This document shows positions 16,002-23,689 of a DNA stretch of 45,696 nucleotides, in pieces. Source of the DNA: Eikenella halliae. GTDB lineage: Bacteria; Pseudomonadota; Gammaproteobacteria; Burkholderiales; Neisseriaceae. How positions within the stretch are numbered: the stretch's first letter is position 1; every line of letters starts with the position of its first letter. The stretch is from NCBI RefSeq assembly GCF_001648475.1, contig NZ_LXSQ01000001.1, forward strand, positions 1 through 45,696. The letters are read 5' to 3'. The notes beneath the pieces were generated by a model that did no database searches, was not told where the DNA came from, and worked only from the letters and a program-made list of their open reading frames with translations. The position numbers and the translations under genes are program-made.

Positions 16002-16307
16002 TTATTCGGCCGCTGCACTCCCTGCCGCCGCCTCGGAAGCGGGCAAAACGCGGTAATACACTTCGCCCGGCCCCACATAGCCCAAATCGGTGCGGGCGAT
16101 TTCGGCGATGGCTTCTTTTCCGGTGCGCAGGTTTTCCACTTCGGCCGTCAAGGCCTGATTGCGCAGCACCAGGCTTTGGTTGGCCTGCCGCTGGCGCTCG
16201 GCTTCGGCCTCCAGCCGCCACATATCGCGCCAGCCGCCTTTGGCCAGCCACAGATTATGTTGCAGCCACACCAACGCCACGACCAGCACCACGGTTACCC
16301 ATTTCAT
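16002..16307 (-). CDS. ftsB: Cell division protein FtsB
   Basis: A 101-residue bitopic inner-membrane protein of the divisome that pairs with FtsL and binds FtsQ. MKWVTVVLVVALVWLQHNLW is the single membrane segment; residues about 30-65 (RLEAEAERQRQANQSLVLRN...AEVENLRTG) form the coiled coil, followed by EAIAEIARTDLGYVGPGEVYYRV, the conserved FtsB end. The tail is Ala-rich and variable. It starts 14 bases after the eno stop with a DUS filling the gap; eno-ftsB is a conserved pair in proteobacteria, so they are probably co-transcribed. Confidence 0.95.
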   Translation of the reverse strand: MKWVTVVLVVALVWLQHNLWLAKGGWRDMWRLEAEAERQRQANQSLVLRNQALTAEVENLRTGKEAIAEIARTDLGYVGPGEVYYRVLPASEAAAGSAAAE

Positions 16308-16321
16308 GTTTCAGGTAGCCT

Positions 16322-17608
16322 TTAACGAGCCAAATGGTAAAACGCGGCTTGGCCGGGATAATAAGCGGCTTCGCCCAGCTCTTCTTCAATGCGCAGCAGC
16401 TGGTTGTATTTGGCCATGCGGTCGGAGCGGGAAAGCGAACCTGTTTTAATCTGCATGCAGTTGGTGGCCACGGCCAAATCGGCGATGGTGCTGTCTTCGG
16501 TTTCACCGGAGCGGTGGCTCATCACGCTGGCATAGCGGTTGCGTTTGGCCAGCTCCACGGCTTTCAGGGTTTCGCTCAGAGTGCCGATTTGGTTCACTTT
16601 CACCAGCAGGGCGTTGGCAATGCCTTCTTTAATGCCTTCAGCCAGGATTTTCGGGTTGGTAACAAACAAGTCGTCGCCCACCAGCTGCACTTTGCCACTA
16701 AGCTTTTTGGTGAGCAGCTTCCAGCCTTCGCGGTCGTTTTCGTCCATGCCGTCTTCAATCGAAACAATCGGATAGCGGCTGGCCAAATCAGCCAGATAAT
16801 CGGCAAATTCGGCGCTGGTCAGCGCTTTGCCTTCAGCGGAGAGGTGGTATTTGCCGTCTTTATAAAACTCGCTGGAAGCGCAATCGAGCGCGAGCAGCAC
16901 GTCTTTACCCGCTTCGTAACCGGCGGCTTTCACGGCTTCCAAAATCAAATCTAAAGCTTCAGCGTGGCTGCCCAAATTGGGGGCAAAGCCGCCCTCGTCG
17001 CCCACGGTAGTGGGAAAGCCTTTGTTGTGGCAGATTTTTTTCAAGTGGTGGAACACTTCCGCGCCGCAGCGCAAGGCCTCGCGGAAGCTGGTTGCGCCCA
17101 CCGGCATAATCATAAATTCCTGAATATCCAGGCTGTTGTTGGCGTGTTCGCCGCCGTTGATCACGTTCATCATCGGCACCGGCATCGCCATCGGCCCCGC
17201 GCCGCCCAAATAGCGGTAGAGCGGCAGGCCGGCATCTTCGGCGGCAGCGCGTGCCACAGCCATGGATACGGCCAAAGTGGCATTGGCGCCGAGGCGGCCT
17301 TTGTTGTCCGTACCGTCCAATTCCACCAGCACTTTGTCGATATAGCTCTGCTCGGAAGCATCAATGCCGATAACGGCTTGGGCGATTTCATTGTTCACAT
17401 GCTCTACGGCCTTCAGCACGCCTTTGCCCAAATAGCGTGCGGCATCGCCGTCGCGCAGCTCCAGCGCTTCTTTCTGGCCGGTGGAAGCACCGCTGGGCAC
17501 GGCCGCGCGCCCCATCACGCCGCTTTCCAGCAACACATCGCATTCTACGGTGGGATTGCCGCGCGAATCGAGAATCTCGCGGGCGAAAATATCAATAATG
17601 GCGCTCAT
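16322..17608 (-). CDS. eno: Enolase
   Basis: The 428-residue glycolytic enzyme converting 2-phosphoglycerate to phosphoenolpyruvate; also a component of RNA degradosomes in some bacteria. Visible landmarks are SGASTGQKEALELRD (active-site loop), the metal ligands in LALDCASSEFY, VSIEDGMDE and LVGDDLFVTN, the catalytic Lys in NALLVKVNQIGTLSE, and the signature MSHRSGETEDSTIADLAVA. GGAG precedes the start. Length is standard and no odd features are seen. It forms a pair with ftsB. Confidence 0.98.
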   Translation of the reverse strand: MSAIIDIFAREILDSRGNPTVECDVLLESGVMGRAAVPSGASTGQKEALELRDGDAARYLGKGVLKAVEHVNNEIAQAVIGIDASEQSYIDKVLVELDGTDNKGRLGANATLAVSMAVARAAAEDAGLPLYRYLGGAGPMAMPVPMMNVINGGEHANNSLDIQEFMIMPVGATSFREALRCGAEVFHHLKKICHNKGFPTTVGDEGGFAPNLGSHAEALDLILEAVKAAGYEAGKDVLLALDCASSEFYKDGKYHLSAEGKALTSAEFADYLADLASRYPIVSIEDGMDENDREGWKLLTKKLSGKVQLVGDDLFVTNPKILAEGIKEGIANALLVKVNQIGTLSETLKAVELAKRNRYASVMSHRSGETEDSTIADLAVATNCMQIKTGSLSRSDRMAKYNQLLRIEEELGEAAYYPGQAAFYHLAR

Positions 17609-17670
17609 GCACTCTGCTCCAAAAAGTTAGTTGGCTGAAGAAACGGCGGCTTGCCCGCCCAAACGGCAAG

Positions 17671-17698
17671 ATTATACCCGAAACCGGCGAGCTTGAAA
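17671..17698 (-). promoter_or_regulatory. eno: Putative eno promoter
   Basis: On the minus strand TATAAT lies at 17676-17671 in the context GGGTATAATCTTG, with TTTCAA (17698-17693) 16 bases upstream as a weak -35. The distance to the eno start is about 60 bases. Confidence 0.5.
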
Positions 17699-17721
17699 CA
17701 CAGCCCGGCAAACAGCCGCTC

Positions 17722-17751
17722 TTGACAAAACACACATTTGGGCATTAAATA
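17722..17751 (+). promoter_or_regulatory. metN: Putative metNIQ promoter
   Basis: TTGACA (17722-17727) is a perfect -35, followed after 17-18 bases by TTAAAT/TAAATA (17745-17751) as a -10. The transcript would have a leader of about 150 bases before metN. Confidence 0.55.
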
Positions 17752-17837
17752 CGCCACCATTATTTACGCCGATTTGATACAGCTTGCGGGCGTTAAAACA
17801 GCTAAAGCGTACCATCCATAACACGCATCTCTGTTTT

Positions 17838-17893
17838 AAGCCCATTGTTGATCCAGTGGGCTTTAAATCTTTGCAGCCGCCGAATGAGGCGGC
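17838..17893 (+). promoter_or_regulatory. metN: Two hairpins in the metN leader
   Basis: AAGCCCA (17838-17844) pairs with TGGGCTT (17857-17863) around a 12-base loop. GCCGCC (17876-17881) pairs with GGCGGC (17888-17893) around 6 bases, ending 14 bases before the metN ATG. The only GAGG near the start lies in the second hairpin, so folding could hide the ribosome site. I do not recognise a known riboswitch. A regulatory role is inference. Confidence 0.4.
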
Positions 17894-17907
17894 CATACAA
17901 CAACATC

Positions 17908-18645
17908 ATGATTATTCTGGATTCCGTTTGTAAAAGCTATCATCACGGCAAAAGCAACCAATTCATGGCCGTGCATCCCTTGAGCCTGAGCATCGACCAA
18001 GGCGAGGTGTTCGGGCTGATGGGCTATTCCGGCGCAGGCAAATCCACCCTGCTGCGCCTGATCAACCTGCTGGAACGCCCCGACAGCGGCAAAGTACTGG
18101 TAGACGGCCAAGACCTCACCGCCATGAATGCCGCCCAGCTACGCACCGCCCGCCAAAACATCGGCATGGTGTTTCAGCAGTTCAACCTGCTCGCCAACCG
18201 CACCGTGGCCGGCAACGTGGCCTTCCCGCTGGAGATTGCCGGCTGGAGCAAAAGCAAAATCAACGAACGCGTGCGCGAATGTTTGCAGATTGTCGGCCTG
18301 TCCGACCGCGCGCAGCACTACCCCGCCCAACTTTCCGGCGGGCAGAAGCAGCGCGTGGGCATTGCCCGTGCGCTCGCACCCAACCCGAGCGTGATTCTGG
18401 CCGACGAGCCCACTTCCGCGCTCGACCCGGCCACCACCCGCAGCGTGCTCGACTGCCTGCAAGACATCAACCGCCGTTTCAACGTAACCATCGTGATCGT
18501 TACCCACGAAATGAGCGTCATCCGCCGCCTGTGCCGCCGCACCGCCCTGCTGCATCAAGGGCATTTGCTGGAAGTGGCCGACGTGCGCGACAAGCAGATT
18601 CTGGCGCACACCGACATCGGGCGCGAATTGGTACAGGAGGATTGA
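17908..18645 (+). CDS. metN: Methionine ABC transporter ATP-binding protein
   Basis: A 245-residue ATPase of the MetNIQ D/L-methionine importer. Walker A GYSGAGKST at residues 39-47, Q-loop VFQQFNLL, signature LSGGQKQRVGIA, Walker B VILADEPTSALDP and switch His in VTHEMSV are all intact. The start at 17908 (MIILDSVCKSY) is set by family alignment; there is no strong ribosome site. At 245 residues it lacks the C-terminal NIL domain (about 100 residues) through which E. coli MetN is inhibited by methionine. The stop is followed within 2 bases by the metI start. Confidence 0.93.
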   Translation: MIILDSVCKSYHHGKSNQFMAVHPLSLSIDQGEVFGLMGYSGAGKSTLLRLINLLERPDSGKVLVDGQDLTAMNAAQLRTARQNIGMVFQQFNLLANRTVAGNVAFPLEIAGWSKSKINERVRECLQIVGLSDRAQHYPAQLSGGQKQRVGIARALAPNPSVILADEPTSALDPATTRSVLDCLQDINRRFNVTIVIVTHEMSVIRRLCRRTALLHQGHLLEVADVRDKQILAHTDIGRELVQED

Positions 18646-18647
18646 AT

Positions 18648-19331
18648 ATGGATCGTTCAGACCCTTGGGGTAACCTGCAACGGCTATTACCCGAATTTTA
18701 CGAAGCTACTTGGCAAACATTCCTTATGCTAGGCATTTCCACCACTGTGGGCGTTTTACTGGGCGGCCTTCTCGGCATATGGCTGTTTGTTACCGATAAA
18801 AGCGGGCTGTTCCCAAAAATCCATTTCAACCACGGCTTAAGCTGGGTGGTCAGCTTTATGCGAGCATTCCCTTTCGTATTCCTCATGATCGAAATGATGG
18901 AATACGTCCGCCGGATTCCCTTTATCGGTACTTCCTACGGCCCATTGGCCGCTTCCGTGCCCCTCAGTGTGGCCGCCAGCTTTTATTTTGCACGATTGGT
19001 GGAGCAAAACCTGAAAGAAGTGCCTAAAGGCGTGATTGAAGCCGCAACCGCCATGGGCGCCAGCCCCTTGACCATCATTGTAAAAGTATTGCTGAACGAA
19101 GCCCGCTCCGGCTTGGTGCGCAGTATCACCATCCTGATTATCGCCACTTTAAGCACCAGTTCGGCAGCGGGCTTAATCGGCGGCGGCGGGCTTGGCTACT
19201 TAGGCATCCGCTACGGTCACCAGCGCTATATGCCCGAAGTAATGCACACCGTATTGCTCGCCCTGTCCGCCCTGGTCATCACTATCCAAGCAGCAGGCAA
19301 CTACGTAGCTGCCAAGCTGGATAAACGCTAA
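18648..19331 (+). CDS. metI: Methionine ABC transporter permease
   Basis: The 227-residue inner-membrane channel subunit that works as a dimer with MetN. Five or so helices are visible, for example TFLMLGISTTVGVLLGGLLGIWLF. The coupling motif is EAATAMGASPLTIIVKVLLNEARSG, the 'EAA' loop that contacts the ATPase, followed by SSAAGLIGGGGLGYLGIRYG, typical of MetI. AGGAGG lies inside the end of metN, 7 bases before the ATG. Translation is probably coupled to metN. Confidence 0.95.
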   Translation: MDRSDPWGNLQRLLPEFYEATWQTFLMLGISTTVGVLLGGLLGIWLFVTDKSGLFPKIHFNHGLSWVVSFMRAFPFVFLMIEMMEYVRRIPFIGTSYGPLAASVPLSVAASFYFARLVEQNLKEVPKGVIEAATAMGASPLTIIVKVLLNEARSGLVRSITILIIATLSTSSAAGLIGGGGLGYLGIRYGHQRYMPEVMHTVLLALSALVITIQAAGNYVAAKLDKR

Positions 19332-19381
19332 GCCTAGATTTATTTTCCCCAACCCGTTACCTTCATAATAGGAGACACTCT

Positions 19382-20302
19382 ATGAAAGCATTATGGAAAC
19401 TCACCTGCGCCGCCGTGCTGGGCATGTCCCTGGCCGCCTGCGGCGGACAAGACAGCGGCAGCGGTGCACAGGCATCCGCCGCCTCAGCCGGCAGCCAGCC
19501 CGCTGCAGAAGCCAAGCGGGAAATCCGCTTCGGCACTACCCCGGGCGACTTTGCCGACATGATTACCGATCAAATCAAACCCATGTTGGAAAAACAGGGC
19601 TACACCGTTACCCTCACCGAATTCCCCGACTACGTTATCCCCAATAAAGCATTAGCCGAGGGTGCCATCGACATCAACATCTTCCAGCACAAGCCTTATC
19701 TGGATTCTTTCAAGGCCGCCCACAACCTCGACCTGACCGAAGTATTCCAAGTACCGACCGCTCCTTTGGGTATCTACCCCGGCAAACTCACCGCGCTGGA
19801 CCAGGTGAAAAATGGCAGCACCGTTTCCATCCCGGATGATCCGTCCAACTTGGCACGCGCTCTGGTGATGCTCGACAACTTGGGCTGGATCAAACTGAAA
19901 GAGGGGATCGACCCACTGACCGCCTCCAAAGCAGATATTGCCGAAAACACCAAAAATATCGAATTCGTGGAAATGGAAGCCGCCAACCTGCCGCGTAGCC
20001 GCCAAGACGTAGACTTCGCCATCGTAAACGGCAACTACGCCATGTCTTCCGGCATGAAACTGGCCGAAGCCCTGTTCCAAGAACCCAGCTTCGCCTACAT
20101 CAACTGGTCTGCCGTGCGCACTGCCGATAAAGACGCACAGTGGGTACAAGACGTAACCGCCGCCTACAATTCCCAAGAATTCAAAGACTACGCGCACAAA
20201 CGCTTCGTCGGCTACAAATATCCTGCCGTATGGGGTGAAGGTGCAGCCGCCGCTTCAGCCGCTTCCACAGCAGCCGCCTCCGGCGCATCTGCCGCCAAAT
20301 AA
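19382..20302 (+). CDS. metQ: Methionine-binding lipoprotein of the NlpA family
   Basis: A 306-residue substrate-binding lipoprotein delivering methionine to MetNI. The signal ends in the lipobox LAAC with Cys20. The mature domain has EIRFGTTPGDFADMITDQIKP, YTVTLTEFPDYVIPNKALAEG, INIFQHKPYLDSF and PDDPSNLARALVMLDNLGWI, all typical of MetQ/NlpA. AATAGGAGACACTCT precedes the ATG. Relative to relatives it has an Ala/Ser-rich tail of about 25 residues (AAAASAASTAAASGASAAK) that looks disordered. It closes the metNIQ operon. Confidence 0.95.
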   Translation: MKALWKLTCAAVLGMSLAACGGQDSGSGAQASAASAGSQPAAEAKREIRFGTTPGDFADMITDQIKPMLEKQGYTVTLTEFPDYVIPNKALAEGAIDINIFQHKPYLDSFKAAHNLDLTEVFQVPTAPLGIYPGKLTALDQVKNGSTVSIPDDPSNLARALVMLDNLGWIKLKEGIDPLTASKADIAENTKNIEFVEMEAANLPRSRQDVDFAIVNGNYAMSSGMKLAEALFQEPSFAYINWSAVRTADKDAQWVQDVTAAYNSQEFKDYAHKRFVGYKYPAVWGEGAAAASAASTAAASGASAAK

Positions 20303-20321
20303 GCAACGCGGATAAAACCAT

Positions 20322-20354
20322 AGCCGTTTCAGGTAACCTGAAGCGGCTGTTTTT
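20322..20354 (+). terminator. metNIQ terminator made from a DUS variant
   Basis: AGCCGTTTCAGGT (20322-20334) pairs with ACCTGAAGCGGCT (20336-20348) with one G-U pair and a 1-base centre, followed by GTTTTTAATT. The centre is TTCAGGTAACCTGAA, a DUS made palindromic. It stops the metNIQ transcript. Confidence 0.75.
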
Positions 20355-20513
20355 AATTGAGGAAAAGGCTACCTGAAAAATACCCTTATATCTGGAAACA
20401 CGCAATAAACTGATTTTATGTGGCTTACTCCTTCCTAACGCGTTGCCCCTCCTTACTACCCAAGCCCCGCCCACAGCCTTACCCGATTTTGCCATCTGCA
20501 TAAAATTTGCCAA
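20355..20513. other. Spacer between metQ and the dehydrogenase promoter
   Basis: Contains one perfect DUS (20366-20377) and otherwise AT- and C-rich sequence without a credible reading frame, ribosome site or RNA gene that I can see. The dehydrogenase promoter and leader follow. Confidence 0.5.
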
Positions 20514-20554
20514 GTCAACCAATCTGTTGACCTTTTGTTTACATCTGTTATGAT
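20514..20554 (+). promoter_or_regulatory. Promoter and overlapping palindrome before the dehydrogenase
   Basis: TTGACC (20527-20532), a 16-base spacer and TATGAT (20549-20554) form a good sigma-70 promoter about 160 bases before the ATG. GTCAAC-N6-GTTGAC (20514-20531) is a perfect interrupted palindrome that overlaps the -35, the position expected of a repressor or activator site. I do not recognise the regulator. Confidence 0.5.
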
Positions 20555-20715
20555 TTTTGGTACTTTACTGCCATTATTCATGCAGATACACACCGCACAT
20601 TTAGATTTCAAAATTCCCCCTTTCCGCCATCCGTCCGCCTGTTCGGGCGGCTGGCATCTACCAGCCGTGCCGCAAAGGCATACGGCTGCATTCCCACCCG
20701 AAAAGGAGATCTACC

Positions 20716-21495
20716 ATGACCGATGTGAAAAAAGTAGCCGTAGTTACCGGTTCCGCCGCAGGTTTGGGCAAAGCAATCGCCACCCGTTTGGCCAAAGACG
20801 GCTTCCGCGTGGTGCTGCACGACATCAACGCCGACAACCTGAACAAGGTTAAAGCGGAATTCGATGCCGCCGGGTTTGAAAATATCGCCGTAAAGGGCAA
20901 TTCCGCCAGCCGGGAAGACCAGTTCCGCCTAGTGGACGAAGCAGTCAAGGCCTTCGGGCGGGTGGACGTGTTTGTCAACAACGCGGGCGTGGAATCGGTC
21001 GGCACATTCTTGAGCCTGAACGAAAATGAAATCGACCGGGTGTTGGGCATCAACATCAAGGGCGTGATTTTCGGCACGCAGGCCGCCGCCGAACAAATGA
21101 AAAAACAGCAGGGCGTAGGCAAAATCATCAACGCATGCAGCATCGCCGGTCACGAATCCTACGAAATGCTGAGCCTGTATTGCGCCACCAAGCACGCGGT
21201 ACGCTCGTTCACCCATTCCACCGCAAAAGAACTCGCCCCCTACAACATCCGCGTAAACGCCTATTGCCCGGGTGTGGCCGACACCCCCATGTGGGAGCGC
21301 ATCGACGCCGCATTTGTAGAACACAAGGGCTACCAGCCGAAACAGGCGTGGAACGAATTTACCAAAGGCATCCTCGCCGGCCGGCCGCAACAGCCGGAAG
21401 ACGTGGCCAACCTGGTATCCTTCCTGGCTTCGGAAGACGCCGACTACATCACCGGCCAAACCATCCTCACCGACGGCGGCATGGTATTCCGTTAA
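20716..21495 (+). CDS. budC: Short-chain dehydrogenase, acetoin reductase / 2,3-butanediol dehydrogenase type
   Basis: A 259-residue classical SDR. The cofactor motif TGSAAGLGKAI opens it; NNAG and the catalytic Ser (NACSIAG), Tyr-x-x-x-Lys (YCATK) follow. The C-terminal part (INVNAY-like IRVNAYCPGVADTPMW, then RPQQPEDVANLVSFLASEDADYITGQTILTDGGM) fits the meso-2,3-butanediol dehydrogenase/diacetyl reductase group, which interconverts diacetyl, acetoin and butanediol with NAD(H). Another polyol or 3-hydroxyacid is possible. A strong AAAAGGAGA precedes the ATG. No acetoin pathway genes are adjacent. No Eikenella DUS occurs from 20378 to 22197, unlike the surroundings. Confidence 0.85.
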   Translation: MTDVKKVAVVTGSAAGLGKAIATRLAKDGFRVVLHDINADNLNKVKAEFDAAGFENIAVKGNSASREDQFRLVDEAVKAFGRVDVFVNNAGVESVGTFLSLNENEIDRVLGINIKGVIFGTQAAAEQMKKQQGVGKIINACSIAGHESYEMLSLYCATKHAVRSFTHSTAKELAPYNIRVNAYCPGVADTPMWERIDAAFVEHKGYQPKQAWNEFTKGILAGRPQQPEDVANLVSFLASEDADYITGQTILTDGGMVFR

Positions 21496-21636
21496 ACAAC
21501 AGGCAAACGGCCGGCGGCAGCCGGCTGTTTTTATGGCCGCCCGCATTTTGCATCCGCTAAATTCGGTTAAACCCGCACCCTGCCGCCCAAACTTTGCTAC
21601 ACTGCGCCCCTTTTCACTCTAACATAAGGGAAAATC

Positions 21637-22053
21637 ATGACTTTAATGGATAATCTAATGAACGCGGCCAGCCAGATGCTGGGCGGCAAAGACGGCGGCC
21701 AAGGCTCGCTCACCGATATGGCGATGGATTTGGTGAAACAGCACGGCGGCGTGGGCAACCTGATCAGCCAGCTGCAACAAGGCGGCTTGGGTGATGCCAT
21801 CAGCAGCTGGGTTTCCAACCAGGCAGGCAACCTGCCCGTGTCCGGCAGCCAACTACAACAAGCGCTGGGCAGCGACACCGTAAACCAGCTGGCGCAGAAA
21901 TTCGGCGTGGATGCCAACCAGGCAAGCGAGATGCTGGCCAAAATCCTGCCCAATCTGGTAGACCACGCCACCCCCAATGGCAGCGCGCAAGACGCAGACG
22001 GCTTCGGCCTGGATGATGTGGCTTCCATTCTACTGAAAAACTTTATGAAATAA
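21637..22053 (+). CDS. YidB-like protein (DUF937)
   Basis: A 138-residue soluble protein, rich in Gly, Gln and Asn. GGVGNLISQLQQGGLGDAISSWV and NQLAQKFGVDANQASEMLAKILPNLVDHATPNG match the YidB/DUF937 pattern: helical repeats, then a conserved 'LPxLVDxLTPxG'-type end. The function is unknown. AAGGGAAAATC precedes the ATG. It is followed after 4 bases by a Neisseria-dialect DUS terminator, which is unexpected here. Confidence 0.85.
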   Translation: MTLMDNLMNAASQMLGGKDGGQGSLTDMAMDLVKQHGGVGNLISQLQQGGLGDAISSWVSNQAGNLPVSGSQLQQALGSDTVNQLAQKFGVDANQASEMLAKILPNLVDHATPNGSAQDADGFGLDDVASILLKNFMK

Positions 22054-22057
22054 ACCA

Positions 22058-22088
22058 AAAGCCGTCTGAATGTTCAGACGGCTTTTTT
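22058..22088 (+). terminator. Terminator built from two Neisseria-dialect DUS
   Basis: AAGCCGTCTGAA (22059-22070) and TTCAGACGGCTT (22073-22084) pair over 12 bases and are followed by TTTTT. GCCGTCTGAA is the core DUS of Neisseria meningitidis and N. gonorrhoeae, not of Eikenella. It is the only copy in the window. Confidence 0.85.
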
Positions 22089-22191
22089 ATAGTGAATTAA
22101 CAAAAACCAGTACAGCGTTGCCTCGCCTTGCCGTACTATCTGTACTGTCTGCGGCTCGTCGCCTTGTCCTGATTTTTGTTAATCCACTATA
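22088..22191. repeat. Correia-type element, AACAAAAACC-end variant
   Basis: A complete 104-base copy from TATAGTGAATTAACAAAAAC to TTTTTGTTAATCCACTATA. Both termini carry the same departure (AACAAAAACC instead of AAATTTAAACC), so the ends still pair. It abuts the Neisseria-dialect terminator, using its last T bases. Confidence 0.88.
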
Positions 22192-22277
22192 GTTGTGAGG
22201 CTACCTGAAAGCGCAGCTTAGGCGAAGTTTAAACGGTGGGATGGCTGAAACCTGCGCTTCAATACCGCATTAGCCCG

Positions 22278-22384
22278 CTTAGCGGATGAAAATCAGAAGG
22301 GGCAAGGCGGCAAGCCGCAGACAGTGTGCAAGCAGTACGGCAAGGCAAGCCAACGCCATAGCATTCTGATTTTAATCCACTATA
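22278..22384. repeat. Degenerate Correia-type element
   Basis: About 107 bases alignable to the other copies (GGCAAGGCGGCAAGCCGCAG, AGTACGGCAAGGCAAGCC, and the end TTTTAATCCACTATA). The left terminus is decayed (CTTAGCGGATGAAAATCAG in place of TATAGTGGATTAAAATCAG), so it is probably immobile. It lies just before the folB stop-side DUS. Confidence 0.7.
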
Positions 22385-22389
22385 TCTTT

Positions 22390-22755
22390 TCAGGTAGCCT
22401 CTGCCCTGCCCCGCTCCATCACCACGCCCACCGATGCCACGCCGGGCAGGATGCCGGGTTTCACCGCCTTAATCCGCACGCTCTCGCAAGAAGGAAAATG
22501 CTTGAGCAGCAGTTGCGCCACATAGCCTGCCAGCGCTTCCAGCAGGAAAAACTGCTGCCCTGCCAAAGCGGCCGTTACCAATTCCGCCGCCTCGGCGTAG
22601 CTGATCGTATCGGCCACGTTGTCGCTCTTTTCCGCCGTGCTCAAATCGGCGCGGATGTCGATATCCAGCAGCACGGTTTGCGGCTGGCGGCGTTCCCAGT
22701 CGAAAACGCCGATTAGGGTTTGGGCTTTTAGGCCGTGCAGAAAAACGGTATCCAT
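22390..22755 (-). CDS. folB: Dihydroneopterin aldolase
   Basis: The 121-residue folate-pathway enzyme that cleaves 7,8-dihydroneopterin to 6-hydroxymethyl-dihydropterin and glycolaldehyde; it forms an octamer. Visible motifs are VFLHGLKAQTLIGVFDWERR, SDNVADTISYAEAAELV, the EALAGYVAQLLL helix and the KAVKPGILPG end. GAGGA lies upstream of the ATG. The last codons GAG GCT ACC TGA are supplied by a DUS, which also gives the stop. It is divergent from plsY, 57 bases away, a common Neisseria arrangement. Confidence 0.95.
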   Translation of the reverse strand: MDTVFLHGLKAQTLIGVFDWERRQPQTVLLDIDIRADLSTAEKSDNVADTISYAEAAELVTAALAGQQFFLLEALAGYVAQLLLKHFPSCESVRIKAVKPGILPGVASVGVVMERGRAEAT

Positions 22756-22812
22756 GCTGTGCTTGTCCTCGTGATAGAATCCGGCTCGTTTGTTTGAATG
22801 TGAAAAAATCTT

Positions 22813-23433
22813 ATGGCTGACATCTTGTCTGTGTGGGGCTTGGCCGCCGTGGTCGCCGCCTACTTAATCGGCTCGCTCTCGTTTGCCGTTATCGTATCCA
22901 AATTCTACGGGCTGGACGACCCGCGCAACTACGGCTCGGGCAACCCGGGCGCCACCAATGTTTTGCGCAGCGGCCGCAAAAAAGCCGCCGCGCTCACGCT
23001 CTTGGGCGACGCGCTCAAAGGCCTGGTGGCCGTGCTGCTTGCCCGATGGCTGCAATCGCATTTCGGCCTGTCCGACGAAGTGGTGGCCGCCGTGGCGGTG
23101 GCGGTGTTGGTGGGGCATATGTGGCCGCTGTTTTTCGGCTTCAAGGGTGGCAAGGGCGTGGCCACCGCGCTGGGCGTGCTGCTGGCTTTGTCGTGGCCGG
23201 TGGCGCTGATTTGCGCGGCAGTATGGCTGATGATGGCCTTCGGGCTGAAAATTTCTTCACTGGCCGCACTAGCCGCCACCGTAATCAGCCCGCTGGCCGC
23301 CATGTTTCTGGTGCAACAGCCTTCCTGGCAGGCGGCCATTGCCGTAATTGCCACGCTGGTGCTGCTGCGCCACCGCAGCAATATCCAAAACCTGCTCAGC
23401 GGCAAGGAAAGCAAAATCGGCTCAGGCAAATAG
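22813..23433 (+). CDS. plsY: Glycerol-3-phosphate acyltransferase PlsY
   Basis: A 206-residue inner-membrane enzyme that moves an acyl group from acyl-phosphate to glycerol 3-phosphate, the first step of phospholipid synthesis. AYLIGSLSFAVIVSKF, the loop GSGNPGATNVLRSGRK, the central GDALKGLVAVLLAR and FKGGKGVATALGVLLAL are the three conserved cytoplasmic motifs and neighbouring helices. The C-terminus is LLRHRSNIQNLLSGKESKIG, typical of the family. The start has no strong ribosome site; the ATG at 22813 gives a family-typical N-terminus. Confidence 0.96.
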   Translation: MADILSVWGLAAVVAAYLIGSLSFAVIVSKFYGLDDPRNYGSGNPGATNVLRSGRKKAAALTLLGDALKGLVAVLLARWLQSHFGLSDEVVAAVAVAVLVGHMWPLFFGFKGGKGVATALGVLLALSWPVALICAAVWLMMAFGLKISSLAALAATVISPLAAMFLVQQPSWQAAIAVIATLVLLRHRSNIQNLLSGKESKIGSGK

Positions 23434-23453
23434 CAGCGTTGGCTGCCCGATAG

Positions 23454-23513
23454 AGGCTACCTGAAAATTTTAGCTTCGCAGAAACTTCGCTGCGCTGCAC
23501 TTTCAGGTAGCCT
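23454..23513 (+). terminator. DUS inverted pair after plsY
   Basis: AGGCTACCTGAA (23454-23465) and TTCAGGTAGCCT (23502-23513) are 36 bases apart and followed by TTTATT. Inside lies CTTCGCAGAAACTTCGCTGCGCTGC, itself repetitive. It lies 20-80 bases past the plsY stop. Confidence 0.55.
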
Positions 23514-23562
23514 TTATTAATACCAAAAACTCCATATCCAACAATTCAATCTGAAACCCAAT

Positions 23563-23668
23563 TATAGTCGATTAAAATTGCAATGATACGGCGTTGGCTC
23601 GCCTTGACGTACTATCTGTACGCCTTGCGGCTCGCCGCCTTGTCTCATTTTTATTTTAATCGACTATA
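23563..23668. repeat. Correia-type element, second subfamily
   Basis: A 106-base copy from TATAGTCGATTAAAAT to ATTTTAATCGACTATA. Its interior (CAATGATACGGCGTTGGCTC, GTACGCCTTGCGGCTCGCCG, TTGTCTCATTTTTATTTTA) differs from the 11755 type but matches the copy at 26784. The termini have matching changes (TCGATT and AATCGA). Confidence 0.85.
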
Positions 23669-23689
23669 AAACTCTTGAAAAACTAGATA

